Assembly (NCBI GenBank): GCA_016929335.1
Contig: JAFGIY010000132.1
Location: 1-61,995, forward strand
Direction: 5' to 3'
From: Acidobacteriota bacterium
Lineage (GTDB): Bacteria; Acidobacteriota; UBA6911
Length of the DNA stretch: 61,995 bases
This document shows, one piece after another, positions 61,917 through 61,995 of this stretch. The number at the start of each line of letters is the position of its first letter. The first letter of the stretch is position 1. The notes beneath the pieces are model-generated. The model was not told the origin of the DNA. It saw nothing but the letters and a program-made list of their open reading frames with translations, and made no database searches. The position numbers were made by a program, and so were the translations under genes.

Positions 61917-61995
61917 GGCATAAGCCAGCGCCAGGCATCAAGCACAAATTGGACGGCAAGGGCAAAGTTTGCAAAAATTCTAAATTCTATTGTCC

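Larger units (their letters stand above)
60298..61995 (+). mobile_element. IS91-family insertion sequence, right end beyond or at the window edge
   Basis: The element probably begins with the hairpin at 60298-60333 and carries one transposase gene to 61916. The final 79 nt of the window show no obvious ori-type hairpin, so the right boundary is not seen. IS91 elements move by rolling-circle replication and lack terminal inverted repeats. It sits next to decayed genes. Confidence 0.65.

Overview
The window looks like a chromosomal segment of a Gram-negative, largely anaerobic bacterium. It carries an OmpA-family protein, MtgA, CcmH, ResB and several exported proteins. The metabolism shown is redox chemistry without oxygen: an energy-converting [NiFe] hydrogenase, a molybdenum aldehyde oxidoreductase, and FeS/flavin electron carriers. 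Gene style (ECF sigma with zinc-finger anti-sigma, CcmH with a vicinal Cys pair, RDD/zinc-ribbon proteins, many intergenic palindromes) would fit Acidobacteriota. That placement is a guess from content, not from a marker gene. No rRNA, CRISPR array or intact prophage was seen.

1-13,450: mixed housekeeping and accessory genes (UroD-like protein, exported class V aminotransferase-like protein, MtgA, DsbA-like thioredoxin protein, pseudouridine synthase, NCS2 purine permease, ECF sigma/anti-sigma pair, RDD protein, a cyclase-repeat protein overlapping a DUF362 lipoprotein, an exported HEXXH peptidase). 13,583-17,147: a partial complex I operon nuoA-nuoC-nuoG-nuoH without B, D, E or F. 17,281-20,530 (minus): ccmH followed by a 922-residue acyl-CoA synthetase/ACP/acyltransferase fusion. 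20,760-30,330: OmpA-family protein, outer-membrane-type protein, MntP, cupin, HEAT-repeat protein, Gly-rich secreted protein, GT39-type glycosyltransferase, CysK and a hydrolase.

30,801-40,907: a twelve-gene operon for a group 4 [NiFe] hydrogenase. It has three antiporter-like subunits, J-, K-, A-, B-, C-, D-, H- and I-like subunits, and a HycI-type maturation protease. The large subunit keeps both CxxC nickel-binding motifs and a C-terminal tail for the protease to remove. Two matching dyads (TGGAA-N4-GTTCCA) lie upstream; one overlaps a possible -35 region.

42,456-45,000 (minus): a three-gene operon in which all products carry export signals. They are a tetrapyrrole-methylase-fold protein, an FmdE-like protein with a CxxCH motif, and a TupA-like binding protein with altered ligand motifs. 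I know of no described system with this composition and rate it the best candidate for something new. 46,207-55,869: Mop-type aldehyde oxidoreductase, a flavin/FeS/CCG electron-transfer protein, a small Cys-rich redox protein, a C-GCAxxG-C-C protein and two paralogous aldehyde dehydrogenases. These plausibly form an aldehyde oxidation module. 55,958-58,777 (minus): an HTH regulator with a molybdate-type binding domain, followed by CcsA-like and short ResB-like proteins; the CcsA-like protein lacks the tryptophan-rich heme motif.

59,139-61,995: tRNA-Arg(ACG), then decayed remnants of htpX and rsmB, then an IS91-family transposase running to the window end. Palindromic repeats of at least four types are scattered between genes, and several supply the last codons of unrelated proteins.
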